This document shows, piece after piece, positions 1 to 7,337 of a stretch of 16,822 nt of DNA. Position 1 is the stretch's first letter. Every line of letters starts with the position of its first letter. Both the position numbers and the translations under genes were made by a program. The notes beneath the pieces are model-generated. The model did no database searches and was not told the DNA's origin. It saw only the letters and a list, made by a program, of their open reading frames with translations. Source of the stretch: an uncultured Akkermansia sp. (GTDB taxonomy: Bacteria > Verrucomicrobiota > Verrucomicrobiia > Verrucomicrobiales > Akkermansiaceae); the NCBI GenBank assembly GCA_947585525.1, contig CANPXA010000014.1, positions 1 to 16,822 on the forward strand, given 5' to 3'.

Positions 1-2928
1 GCGGGCGCTGCGCATGGTAGGACGGTTCGTTTCTTGCCAGCGGCACAAAGCAACGCGCGCGTTGAGGGTTCCGCTCAGCGGACCCGTAGCGGCATTCAGC
101 GAAGTCATCCACATCGGGACAGGAATGATTCCCGGTCGCCGATGAGGGCAGCAATTGACCGCAATCTCCCGGCAGGCGACCTCGCGCTCCCAATCGTTGA
201 TTTCCTCCTCGTCGCGAGAATAGATCACAGCACGGGAACCCTGAGCCAACCGGCGCTGGATGGCGGCAGCCTCCTGCATTCCTTTCACGCGCACCAATCC
301 GATCAGGGGCAACCTCATTCCATGCCGCAAAACGGGACTCTGCGGAGTAACCTTACTGATGAGACCCGCACTCCAGAGCTGAGTTCCCGGCTCCGTGCCG
401 CGGGGTTTGACCCACCATTCCTCTGTCTCTGTCTCCGGCGGAGATGCCAGCAACTTACGTTCCTCATCGCTCAGGGGGGTAGAGATGGGGCCCAAATCTG
501 CCCCCTCCAGCCAGGTCGGCTTTGCCTCCACACTTTCCACCGCATCCTCAATCGCCGAGCGGAAGGCGGGCATATCGTACAATTTCTCGTGCACCAGGAT
601 CACATGGGGACATGATGGACTCTGTCCGCTGCGGAAAAGACCGACGGAAACGAGCTCGCGAACAGCCTTCTGCCAAGCGCATGAGGAGGAAAGGTAAACT
701 GATGGGCCGTGTGCCGGTGCGCAGAACACAGATGTCTGCGGAGCCTGCGTGCTGAGACGATGAGCCGTCTCCTGCGTTCCCTCGCAAAGCACAGCCTTCA
801 CCCTCGAGTCCGTCATGAGTCTCTGCCCGATCTCATTGTCCACGCAAGGCAGGAAAAACAACCGAACTCCGGCCTCCTCGAGCAATTCAGCAAAACGCTT
901 TCCGAGCAGGGTCGTATAGGCAGTGGGTTTGTAGATGATGGTATTGCCGCCCGTCCATGCAGTTGCTATGGAATCAGCAGCCTCGACGAGCGGGTGAGCA
1001 GAACCCGTAGAAACGACAACGATACCGATGGGTTGTGGAGTAGCGCCATCCAGCAGGCCGTCCAATTCCACATCTCCGGAACTGTGGAAACGCAAAGCAT
1101 CCACTGCATCACGCACCTCTCGCTCCGCGTCCGTCAACGTGAAGCCGGCATCCCGGGCCAGCAGAGCCGCCAATTCCACATGGCGTTTCTGCAAATCCTT
1201 TGCCGCCCGGGCTAGTGCCGCTCGGCGCTCTTCCTCTGACCTCCCACCCTGCCGGGACGCATCGAGAGCCATCTCCAGAACGCGCTCCACGGCTGCGTAG
1301 TCTGCGCTGAAGAAGCGGTAGTCCTCCAACCTGGGGACAGTGAGAGAACGATGGATGCAGATGAGTGGAGTCTGCAATCGCTCCCCCCCCACGACAAGAG
1401 GGATGGGTTCCTGAGCGCGCTCCTTTTCGGTCTTTGCGGCGGCGTAAAAACGGTTGACTTCCGCCCGATTGAGGAGGCGGCTCATGTTGCCGGGATGCCA
1501 ATCCCCGATCATCATTGGCTCCGCCTGGCTGCGCGGTTCTATCGGGCTATTGGCCGCCATGAGGGGTTTGGACCTGCCTGACCAGTCCGCAGCCTGAACA
1601 TCCGGCGCGTATCCCGCTGTAAGGAATCCTCCCGGACGCGACAATTCATGGATCACGGAGAGAAGGTGGCGTTCAAAAAGACGGCTTCCCGATTCTTCAG
1701 AGGCAATGCCCGAAAGCAAGTTCACTCTGCAGCCCAAATGAGCAAAGAACCTTCCCACGTGGTTTCCAAACCCGTAGAGCAATGACAGCTCCGGCAGTCC
1801 CTCCCTGCCCGCACGCACCCAACGCAACACTCCATAGCAAAGGTGTACCAAGTCCTGCGTTCCTATCAAGGGGGTAATCGCACCGGGCGAACTATCGATG
1901 GCCGCATTGAGCAAACGGGCGTAATTCACATCCACCTCCGTCTTTCCGGAGCAAAGCTGAGCCTGGGTCCCGTAGTAGGCGCAGCTGGCTCGTTCATCCT
2001 CCAACCAATCTCCTTTTATCAACACAACCTTGAGGGGAGCAGCGCCGCGCTTGGCCCTCATCTCAGCCCACTCGATGATCCCACGCAATACCCCCACACT
2101 CGTGTGCAAATACGCCGGCAACTCCAGCCGCACGTCTGCATCCCTCGTCTCCGGATGATCCAACACCAGTTTCACAGCATCCGCTACCAGCGGCAAGGTG
2201 TCCCCACAGTGCGGCTGAACAACGACGGGGCAGCCCCCGGCAGCTGTCGCCTCCTTCACGAGCGGGACGAGAAGTTCCGCCAAGCGTTTCGTACCGAACT
2301 CAGGAGACGCGGGTGAGATGCCCGGGCAGAGGCGATGGGTCTGCACCGCGATACCGACGCCGCGCTGTTTGGAGATGACAGCTCGGAGGTGTTGGGCATA
2401 TAATTCGGCGCTTTTGTTGCCAAAGACGGCCGGGGATAGCGGGGAAAGGATAAGCCGTATGCCCTCCTTTTGGAAAGTTTCCGCACGGCGGCTGATCTTG
2501 TTCACCTGCGTGGGTAAAACGAGCTCCCCGAAGGTAGAGCGAAAGACGCGTTTCACCTCGGCTACAGCTGCAGACTGCATCCCACGGGGCGCCATTTCCG
2601 CCGCCTTGATGCGCAGCCTCCCCATCGAACTGAAAAAAGTAGGAACTCCGCCATGTTGCGCCACTAACCGCCTCAATTCCGCCACCGCCGCTTCCCCCTC
2701 TCCGGTCAGAACCCCGTCACACATCTCCTGCACAAACCGTCGTTCCCCGACGTCTTGCACTAACCTCGACATGGCAGAGAGAAAAATACGCTCTTCACTG
2801 CGTAAAAATTTCAGGGCAGCGACGTTTACGACACGAGCCATATCCATGGCGCGCTGAACCAGAGTCTGGTCACTCCACCCTTTATTACGGGCATCATCCA
2901 AAAGAGTGCGGATTTCGGTCTCCCCCAT
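1..2928 (-). CDS. putA: PutA-like bifunctional proline dehydrogenase / aldehyde dehydrogenase, catalytically divergent (3' end outside window)
   Basis: I read one uninterrupted frame of 976 codons from 2928 down to base 1, with no stop. Residues about 1-480 follow the PutA alpha region and FAD-dependent proline dehydrogenase barrel: LIKGDWLEDE (Lys305) resembles the family's VKGAYWDSE and LLYGFGNHVG resembles LYGMGEP. Residues about 520-976 follow the glutamate-semialdehyde dehydrogenase fold: TGGNTIIYKP resembles AAGNSVLAKP and GPLSGT lies near the C-terminus. There is no N-terminal ribbon-helix-helix, so it is not a self-regulating PutA. Family role: proline to P5C to glutamate at the inner membrane, passing electrons to quinone. 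Odd points: the family GQxCSA signature reads GQSPSCPH, putting Pro771 where the nucleophilic Cys should be, and the PWN and ETGG-type motifs are also lost. Start chosen at 2928 because the ATG at 2940 overlaps the -10 box. From PutA lengths of about 1000 residues, little of the C-terminus should be missing. Family assignment is solid; activity is doubtful. Confidence 0.82.
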   Translation of the reverse strand, partial: MGETEIRTLLDDARNKGWSDQTLVQRAMDMARVVNVAALKFLRSEERIFLSAMSRLVQDVGERRFVQEMCDGVLTGEGEAAVAELRRLVAQHGGVPTFFSSMGRLRIKAAEMAPRGMQSAAVAEVKRVFRSTFGELVLPTQVNKISRRAETFQKEGIRLILSPLSPAVFGNKSAELYAQHLRAVISKQRGVGIAVQTHRLCPGISPASPEFGTKRLAELLVPLVKEATAAGGCPVVVQPHCGDTLPLVADAVKLVLDHPETRDADVRLELPAYLHTSVGVLRGIIEWAEMRAKRGAAPLKVVLIKGDWLEDERASCAYYGTQAQLCSGKTEVDVNYARLLNAAIDSSPGAITPLIGTQDLVHLCYGVLRWVRAGREGLPELSLLYGFGNHVGRFFAHLGCRVNLLSGIASEESGSRLFERHLLSVIHELSRPGGFLTAGYAPDVQAADWSGRSKPLMAANSPIEPRSQAEPMMIGDWHPGNMSRLLNRAEVNRFYAAAKTEKERAQEPIPLVVGGERLQTPLICIHRSLTVPRLEDYRFFSADYAAVERVLEMALDASRQGGRSEEERRAALARAAKDLQKRHVELAALLARDAGFTLTDAEREVRDAVDALRFHSSGDVELDGLLDGATPQPIGIVVVSTGSAHPLVEAADSIATAWTGGNTIIYKPTAYTTLLGKRFAELLEEAGVRLFFLPCVDNEIGQRLMTDSRVKAVLCEGTQETAHRLSTQAPQTSVFCAPAHGPSVYLSSSCAWQKAVRELVSVGLFRSGQSPSCPHVILVHEKLYDMPAFRSAIEDAVESVEAKPTWLEGADLGPISTPLSDEERKLLASPPETETEEWWVKPRGTEPGTQLWSAGLISKVTPQSPVLRHGMRLPLIGLVRVKGMQEAAAIQRRLAQGSRAVIYSRDEEEINDWEREVACREIAVNCCPHRRPGIIPVPMWMTSLNAATGPLSGTLNARVALCRWQETNRPTMRSAR

Positions 2929-2938
2929 GTCGGTGTTC

Positions 2939-2967
2939 ATTCTAGACCTTGAACTCATTGGATGCAA
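2939..2967 (-). promoter_or_regulatory. Promoter of the PutA-like gene
   Basis: On the minus strand a -35 box TTGCAT (2967-2962) and a -10 box TAGAAT (2944-2939) are separated by 17 bases. The -10 ends 10 bases before the ATG at 2928, so the predicted transcript start is only a few bases upstream of it. No Shine-Dalgarno is present. This layout rules out the ATG at 2940, which overlaps the -10. Confidence 0.6.
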
Positions 2968-2980
2968 GTGCAAAATATCA

Positions 2981-3010
2981 TTGACGAATCATAAGGCTCG
3001 GTGGTAAAGT
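2981..3010 (+). promoter_or_regulatory. Promoter of the nfeD-like/flotillin operon
   Basis: TTGACG (2981-2986), an 18-base spacer ending in GGTGG, then TAAAGT (3005-3010). The -10 ends 9 bases before the ATG at 3020 and no Shine-Dalgarno follows, so the mRNA should be nearly leaderless. It is divergent from the promoter of the PutA-like gene; the two -35 boxes are only 13 bases apart. Confidence 0.6.
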
Positions 3011-3019
3011 AATCCCTGT

Positions 3020-3643
3020 ATGGATACCTTCCTGCGCATTCTCTCCTCTATCACGGATGTCTTGCGTGCCGCCGACCTCCTGCCGGATTTCTCGTCCGCC
3101 CGTGGAATTTTCTGTGCCATCGCCTGGATCGCGACCCTGCTCACCCTCGGCAGCATGGTGCTTTCTTTCTTCATGGATTTCGGAGGGGACGCAGATGTGG
3201 ACGTGCCGAGCGATACGCCGGATGGCGCGACGGGCGCCGTTTCCGTACGAGCCATTATCGGCTTCCTTCTGGGGCTGGGCTGGGGAGGCTACATCGCCGT
3301 GCAGATGGGTTGCGGTGTCCTTCCCTCCATCATCGCGGGTCTCGCCCTCGGTCTTCTGCTCTTCTTTATCATAGCCGGTCTCATGCGCCTCATTTACGGA
3401 CTTAAATCCGACGGATCGCTTAACTACGCGGAGCTGGAAGGCGCCACAGGCACGGTCTATGTCACCATCCCGCCGCACGGCGAGCCGGGAGGGCAGGTGC
3501 AGGTATCGCACCCCAGCCGTCTTGTGACGATGGCGGCCGTGCAATTCGGCGATTCCCCTCTTCCCTCCCAAACCCGCATTGTTGTCGTGCAGGCCAGCAC
3601 CACCTGCCTCACCGTCCGTCCCCTCACACCCACCAATTCCTAA
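3020..3643 (+). CDS. NfeD/YuaF-like membrane protein (flotillin partner)
   Basis: 207 residues. Several hydrophobic segments are visible: about 31-52 (CAIAWIATLLTLGSMVLSFF), 78-98 and 100-121. They are followed by a soluble C-terminal part from about residue 138 with GATGTVYVTIPPHGEPGG, which resembles the OB-fold domain of the NfeD/YuaF group. Proteins of this group sit in the membrane next to flotillins and are thought to help organise flotillin microdomains. A flotillin begins 9 bases after the stop, so the two are surely one operon. The ATG is set by the promoter that ends 9 bases upstream. The N-terminus is not a typical cleavable signal peptide, and there is no ClpP-like protease domain, so this is the short NfeD type. 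Family assignment rests on topology and context more than on strict motifs. Confidence 0.7.
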   Translation: MDTFLRILSSITDVLRAADLLPDFSSARGIFCAIAWIATLLTLGSMVLSFFMDFGGDADVDVPSDTPDGATGAVSVRAIIGFLLGLGWGGYIAVQMGCGVLPSIIAGLALGLLLFFIIAGLMRLIYGLKSDGSLNYAELEGATGTVYVTIPPHGEPGGQVQVSHPSRLVTMAAVQFGDSPLPSQTRIVVVQASTTCLTVRPLTPTNS

Positions 3644-3652
3644 AACAAACCC

Positions 3653-5179
3653 ATGACTCCATCATTCATCACCCTCGCTCAGCAAACCGCGGAATTTCCA
3701 TCCTCGGCTATCATCGGCATTCTTGTCATTGTCCTCGCTATCGTCGGCTCCGTAGCGTTCCTCTTCAGCCGTTACAAGATGTGTCCATCGGACAAGATTC
3801 TCATCGTTTACGGCAACGTAGGAGCAGGCCGATCCGCCAAATGCATCCACGGCGGAGCCACCTTTGTGATGCCTGTGATCCAAAGCTACGCCTTCATGGA
3901 TCTCAACCCCATCAACATTGACGTGCCGCTCAAGGGGGCTCTCTCCAGCCAGAATATACGAGTGGACGTACCTTCCTCATTCATCGTAGGCATCAGCACG
4001 CAGCCCGAAATCATGCAGAATGCCGCGAGCCGTTTGCTGGGTCGATCCCGACAGGATATCCGGGACCTCGCCTCCGAGATCATCATGGGCCAGATGCGCG
4101 TGGTGATCGCATCCCTGACCATTGAAGAAATCAACGCTGACCGCGAGAAACTCATCAAGGGCATTACGGGCGGCGTGGATGTCGAATTGCACAAGGTGGG
4201 ACTCTACCTCATCAATGCCAATATCACAGATATCCGCGACGCCTCCGGCTACATCGCAGCCCTGGGACAAGAGGCCGCCGCGCGGGCCATCAACGATGCC
4301 ATGATCAAGGTGGCGGAGGAAACACGCCGCGGTGAGATAGGCAAAGCGGAAGCCCTGCGGGATCAGACGATTCAAGTGGCTCTCGCAAATGCCGCTGCCG
4401 TGGAGGGCAACAACGAAGCCGAGATGAAAGTGGCAGACTCCAATGCCAAGCTCAAAGTGCGCCAGGCAGAGGCTCAGCGTATCGCCCTCGTTGCCGAACG
4501 TGAGCAAGCGGCCAAGGCGGAGGAAGCCGGCTACATCGCCTCTCGTGAAGCGGAGATGAAACGCGCCGACCTCGAACGTGCCAAGCAAACAGCCAATGAA
4601 ATCGTTGCCGCTGAAATTCTCAAACGCAAGCAGGAAATCGCCGCCGAAGCGGCCGCAGCCGTACGAGTGAAGGAAGAACAGGGTAAGGCGGATGCTCTCG
4701 TCATTGCCAAGGAGGCTGAAGGTAACGCCGCCATCAAACTTGCCAAGGGTGAAGCGGATGCCCTCCTGCTCAAGAAGAAGGCTGAAGGGGAGGGTCTGGA
4801 AATGGTCGGACGCGGACAGGCGGCTGCCATCCAGGCTGCACTTGAAGCGAAGGCTACCGGATTCCGCAACATCGTCCAAGCAGCCGGCGATGCCAAAGCC
4901 GCCTCCGGACTGCTCGTCACCGAGCAACTTCCTAAGATCGTGGAAACGCAGGCCTCCGCCGTGCGTGGGCTCACGTTTGACAAGGTGATCGTGATGGGAG
5001 GAGGTTCAGACACACAGAGCGGCACCGTGGGATCTTTTGTGCAGAATCTCGTCACGGGTACACTCCCGCTGCACGAGCTGGCATCATCCGTCGGCGTGGA
5101 GCTGCCGAATTACCTCGGAAAGAAAACGGATCCCGACAAGGAACAGCCTGCCCAGCCTCAGCCCAAGAAAAAGAGTTGA
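3653..5179 (+). CDS. floT: Flotillin (FloT/YuaG-like, SPFH domain protein)
   Basis: 508 residues, the usual flotillin length. A single membrane segment at about 19-38 (AIIGILVIVLAIVGSVAFLF) is followed by the SPFH/Band 7 domain, which opens with CPSDKILIVYGNVG and includes SSFIVGIS and a REKLIKGITGGVDVELHKVG stretch. Then comes a long Ala/Glu/Lys-rich coiled coil with repeated EA pairs from about 210 to 400, and a polar tail rich in Gln, Pro and Lys. Flotillins assemble on the cytoplasmic face of the inner membrane and scaffold lipid microdomains, affecting fluidity, signalling and secretion. The NfeD-like partner ends 9 bases upstream. No Shine-Dalgarno is visible in the TAAAACAAACCC before the ATG, so translation may be coupled to the upstream gene. 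Confidence 0.92.
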   Translation: MTPSFITLAQQTAEFPSSAIIGILVIVLAIVGSVAFLFSRYKMCPSDKILIVYGNVGAGRSAKCIHGGATFVMPVIQSYAFMDLNPINIDVPLKGALSSQNIRVDVPSSFIVGISTQPEIMQNAASRLLGRSRQDIRDLASEIIMGQMRVVIASLTIEEINADREKLIKGITGGVDVELHKVGLYLINANITDIRDASGYIAALGQEAAARAINDAMIKVAEETRRGEIGKAEALRDQTIQVALANAAAVEGNNEAEMKVADSNAKLKVRQAEAQRIALVAEREQAAKAEEAGYIASREAEMKRADLERAKQTANEIVAAEILKRKQEIAAEAAAAVRVKEEQGKADALVIAKEAEGNAAIKLAKGEADALLLKKKAEGEGLEMVGRGQAAAIQAALEAKATGFRNIVQAAGDAKAASGLLVTEQLPKIVETQASAVRGLTFDKVIVMGGGSDTQSGTVGSFVQNLVTGTLPLHELASSVGVELPNYLGKKTDPDKEQPAQPQPKKKS

Positions 5180-5263
5180 TTCCCGGGTCAAACGCATTTG
5201 AGAGAAGTCAATCAACAGAAAAAAACTCTTATTGACTGATATCGTCGTTTATACGTATCAAAA

Positions 5264-5290
5264 ATCATGATGACAAGCGGTCATCATGAT
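5264..5290. repeat. Perfect inverted repeat, 10-bp stem
   Basis: ATCATGATGA (5264-5273), loop CAAGCGG, TCATCATGAT (5281-5290). Read on the minus strand it is followed by TTTTT, so it could act as a weak A+T-rich terminator for minus-strand transcripts, but it lies about 260 bases beyond the nearest minus-strand gene. Confidence 0.7.
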
Positions 5291-5321
5291 GATAGCTCTC
5301 AAGAATCCTTCTCGTTCGCCA

Positions 5322-5345
5322 AATTCGCGGCGTAGCCGCCGAATT
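5322..5345. repeat. GC-rich inverted repeat with one bulge
   Basis: AATTCGCGGC (5322-5331), loop GTA, GCCGCCGAATT (5335-5345). It pairs fully except for one bulged base. The GC core flanked by AATT is typical of REP-like palindromes. No T-tract follows on either strand. Confidence 0.6.
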
Positions 5346-5366
5346 CTCCATATCGTAAATCAATTC

Positions 5367-5383
5367 ATGGACGATGGACGATG
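5367..5383. repeat. Short tandem repeat of ATGGACG
   Basis: Two exact copies of the 7-base unit ATGGACG (5367-5373 and 5374-5380) followed by ATG. It shares the 7-base period of the larger tandem repeat at 5494-5525. Confidence 0.5.
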
Positions 5384-5471
5384 TCGCAAAGCCTGCAGAT
5401 CGGCATCGCGTATCAACAACCGGACTCACCACACATCACGCGTATTCCCGGAAATTCAGCTCCGCATCTCC

Positions 5472-5485
5472 GCGCGCAAGCGCGC
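5472..5485. repeat. GCGCGC inverted repeat
   Basis: GCGCGC AA GCGCGC (5472-5485) is a short, very GC-rich palindrome directly before the 7-base tandem repeat. It has no T-tract. Confidence 0.5.
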
Positions 5486-5493
5486 TAAAATCC

Positions 5494-5525
5494 AAATCGT
5501 AAATCGTAATTCGTAAATCGTAAAT
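5494..5525. repeat. Tandem 7-base repeat, unit AAATCGT (4.5 copies)
   Basis: Units at 5494-5500, 5501-5507, 5508-5514 (AATTCGT, one change) and 5515-5521, with a partial AAAT at 5522-5525. It directly abuts the hairpin that follows the ccsA stop. Related sequence ATCGTAAATC also occurs at 5352-5361, about 140 bases away. Confidence 0.75.
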
Positions 5526-5526
5526 A

Positions 5527-5547
5527 GGCAAACGCTCCGCGTTTGCC
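5527..5547 (-). terminator. Hairpin just after the ccsA stop, probable terminator
   Basis: GGCAAACGC (5527-5535), loop TCC, GCGTTTGCC (5539-5547): a perfect 9-bp stem whose outer end lies 5 bases past the ccsA stop codon. On the minus strand it is followed by TATTTACG, a poor T-tract, so termination may be partial or the hairpin may mainly protect the mRNA 3' end. Confidence 0.5.
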
Positions 5548-5552
5548 CGGGG

Positions 5553-6308
5553 TTACTGCGCGTAACTGTGCAGTGATGCTGCAGCGCCCGGCAGCAGATT
5601 GACCACGACAAAAGTGACAAGCACTGCCGCAAAAGCAACGAGCAATAACGTCCGTCGGGATTCCGGGTACCGAGCCGCGCTGTGGAAATAGAGCAAATAG
5701 AGCGACCATGTGATGAGCGACCATACTTCCTTGATGTCCCACGCCCAGTAGCGTCCCCACGCTGCATCCGCCCATAGCGCCCCGCTGCATAACCCCAAAG
5801 TGAGGAAGGGGAACGCAAGTTGCGCCGCTGCCTCTGCCGCACGTAGCTGCTCCTCCCTCCTCGCGCCGTGCGCCATTGCCGCGCTCACAGCCGAGAGTGC
5901 AAGCAGACCGTATGCCACGACATAGCTCGCCACATGCGGCACAAACCACGCAGATTGTAACGCCGGCGCCTGTCGCCAGCCTGCCTGCAGCGGCATACAC
6001 AATGCACCGATGAGGGCAACGCTTGCCACCGCAGCCATCTGCGCACTCACAGGAAATCTCTGCACGCGCACGAGGAACGCCCATGCCGGGATAATAGCCA
6101 GAGGGAAGAAGCAAAGCACGTGTCGCATGTTGCCAAACGGCGGAGCCTGTGCCGCAACGGCATGAACCACGAACAACGCGGCACAGACACACCATCCCGC
6201 CACGAGCAACCGCACTGCCGCTCTCTCATGTCCCCTCCACTGCACACAGCTGCTTGCCGCGAAAACAGCTGCTGCGAACGCCGTCATAATGGTGGCTGCT
6301 GTCATCAT
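5553..6308 (-). CDS. ccsA: Cytochrome c biogenesis protein CcsA/ResC family (CcmC-like)
   Basis: 251 residues, almost entirely hydrophobic, with about eight membrane segments. The diagnostic tryptophan-rich haem-handling motif is present as WGRYWAWDIKEVWSLITW at about 184-201. Candidate haem-ligand histidines flank it: His125 in FVPHVASYVVAYGLL and His209 in LYFHSAAR. The family moves haem across the inner membrane and, with ResB, delivers it to the CXXCH sites of c-type cytochromes (System II). Start chosen at 6308: this ATG forms an ATGA overlap with the stop of the resB-like gene, and a perfect AGGAGG lies 6 bases upstream. Possible starts further upstream inside resB have no such support. 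It is the last gene of the operon and is followed by a hairpin. Confidence 0.9.
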   Translation of the reverse strand: MMTAATIMTAFAAAVFAASSCVQWRGHERAAVRLLVAGWCVCAALFVVHAVAAQAPPFGNMRHVLCFFPLAIIPAWAFLVRVQRFPVSAQMAAVASVALIGALCMPLQAGWRQAPALQSAWFVPHVASYVVAYGLLALSAVSAAMAHGARREEQLRAAEAAAQLAFPFLTLGLCSGALWADAAWGRYWAWDIKEVWSLITWSLYLLYFHSAARYPESRRTLLLVAFAAVLVTFVVVNLLPGAAASLHSYAQ

Positions 6309-7336
6309 GCTTCGCCTCCTTTCCTGCCGAAGCTCCATCCGAATGAGCAAAACACCAGTAGGATGCTGCCCACATAGATCCAAGGCCTTCCCGGCGCACG
6401 CCGCACCAAAAGCCTCACCTCATCCCCTTCCGGCGTGCAATCCATCAGGTAAATAAGACAGCCACCGCAGGCAACGGGATGGTTCACGCGAAGCAACTCC
6501 TCTCTCGTCGCTCCGCCCTCTTCCCCGACAACGCAGTAAACTCGGTACTCACGCACAGGAGCCTCCCTGCGAACCAGGACACGCATCTCCTCTCCCTTTC
6601 CAAACAGCAACGGTCGGGCGCCGGGTTCACGCCCATCCAGGCGCCAAATCTCGCCACCGAAGCGAAGGGTGTCCCCTTCCTGCGTTGCCTCACCGATGAG
6701 TTTGAATTGACCGTTCTTGTGTTTCATCACGGCATAGCTCTCCGGGGTATCGTAGCGTTCTACTTCCACCCGTCGCACGTCGAGGCGGAAGGGAAGGCCA
6801 AGTGGGTGGGCAGCACCTCTCTCCGAGGGGCTCGTTGCGCGCACGGGACAAACGACGTCACGACGCTCACTGAGAGCATAATCGACATAGACCCCCATCA
6901 GGATGATGGCCACAGCCGCGTGCATCCCCGCCGTCCAGAGTCCTCTTCTCATCGCGAGCACCGCCAGGTATCCGAAAATGACAACAAAGAGCACGCCGAC
7001 AATGCCGAGGCAAGCCATTCCTGCCGCACCGAATACCATCAATCCACCTATCCGGACAAACTCCGCAGCCTTTGAGAAAAAATTCCAAGCCGCAACGGCT
7101 CCTGCCACGCAGAACATGATACTCAGCAGCCCCGCAACCAGCCTCCATAAGTGTCCGAACGCCTTATATCCCGCCGCCACGGCGCAGATGACAGCCCCGA
7201 CAGCTCCTATCACCACCATCACTCCGCCACGGAGAACCCGCGGCTCCCCGCCGTACGGCAATCCCCCAGCTACCATCAACAAACACGCCGCTGCCAACAA
7301 TGCGACGGTCAGCGTGAGCAGCTTTCTTTTCATCAT
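6305..7336 (-). CDS. resB: ResB-like cytochrome c biogenesis protein
   Basis: 343 residues from the ATG at 7336. The N-terminal half carries several membrane segments (about 6-25, 38-57, 68-86, 97-125 and 138-154). A periplasmic part follows, starting near HPLGLPFRLDVRRVEVERYD (177-196) and containing RVNHPVACGGCLIYLMD (283-299), which fits the ResB/Ccs1 pattern of a beta-rich domain ending in VNHP...GG..IY. A last membrane segment lies near 320-333. ResB works with CcsA in haem attachment to apocytochrome c, and ccsA follows with a 4-base overlap. The start lies one base after the stop of the lpxR-like gene, with no Shine-Dalgarno, so translation is probably coupled. The N-terminal half is unusual for ResB: it has more membrane segments and I do not recognise the normal N-terminal haem-binding region. 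Confidence 0.75.
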   Translation of the reverse strand: MMKRKLLTLTVALLAAACLLMVAGGLPYGGEPRVLRGGVMVVIGAVGAVICAVAAGYKAFGHLWRLVAGLLSIMFCVAGAVAAWNFFSKAAEFVRIGGLMVFGAAGMACLGIVGVLFVVIFGYLAVLAMRRGLWTAGMHAAVAIILMGVYVDYALSERRDVVCPVRATSPSERGAAHPLGLPFRLDVRRVEVERYDTPESYAVMKHKNGQFKLIGEATQEGDTLRFGGEIWRLDGREPGARPLLFGKGEEMRVLVRREAPVREYRVYCVVGEEGGATREELLRVNHPVACGGCLIYLMDCTPEGDEVRLLVRRAPGRPWIYVGSILLVFCSFGWSFGRKGGEA

Positions 7337-7337
7337 A

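Larger units (their letters stand above)
5180..5552. other. Non-coding intergenic stretch rich in hairpins and 7-base repeats
   Basis: No credible gene lies between the flotillin stop and the ccsA stop. The stretch holds four hairpins (5264-5290, 5322-5345, 5472-5485, 5527-5547) and two 7-base tandem repeats (5367-5383, 5494-5525). The motif ATCGTAAATC recurs at 5352-5361 and 5496-5505. A weak 7-bp inverted repeat (5206-5212 with 5231-5237) just after the flotillin stop may act as its transcript end. The composition resembles a dispersed intergenic repeat unit (REP or MITE-like), but no transposase or target-site duplication is evident. Confidence 0.6.

Noticed and set aside
34..2857. Several plus-strand and other minus-strand open frames of 60-197 codons
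   Set aside because: They are antisense or out-of-frame shadows of the PutA-like gene, with low-complexity Arg/Ser-rich translations and no domain pattern.
1..2928. The PutA-like gene as a frameshifted pseudogene
   Set aside because: The translation is open and follows the fold from end to end; the odd active-site residues are substitutions within well-aligned segments, not products of a frame change.
2938..2940. ATG at 2940 as the start of the PutA-like gene
   Set aside because: It overlaps the -10 box TAGAAT (2944-2939), so a transcript from this promoter would not contain it; the in-frame ATG at 2928 is used.
3977..4927. 316-codon minus-strand open frame
   Set aside because: Antisense to the flotillin coiled coil; the repeated codon pattern there keeps stops out of the opposite strand.
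5286..5516. 76-codon plus-strand open frame between flotillin and ccsA
   Set aside because: It runs across the hairpins and tandem repeats, has no Shine-Dalgarno or promoter, and its Arg/Ser-rich translation has no family pattern.
5494..5525. CRISPR array
   Set aside because: The 7-base units are contiguous with no spacers, far from CRISPR repeat size, and no cas gene is nearby.
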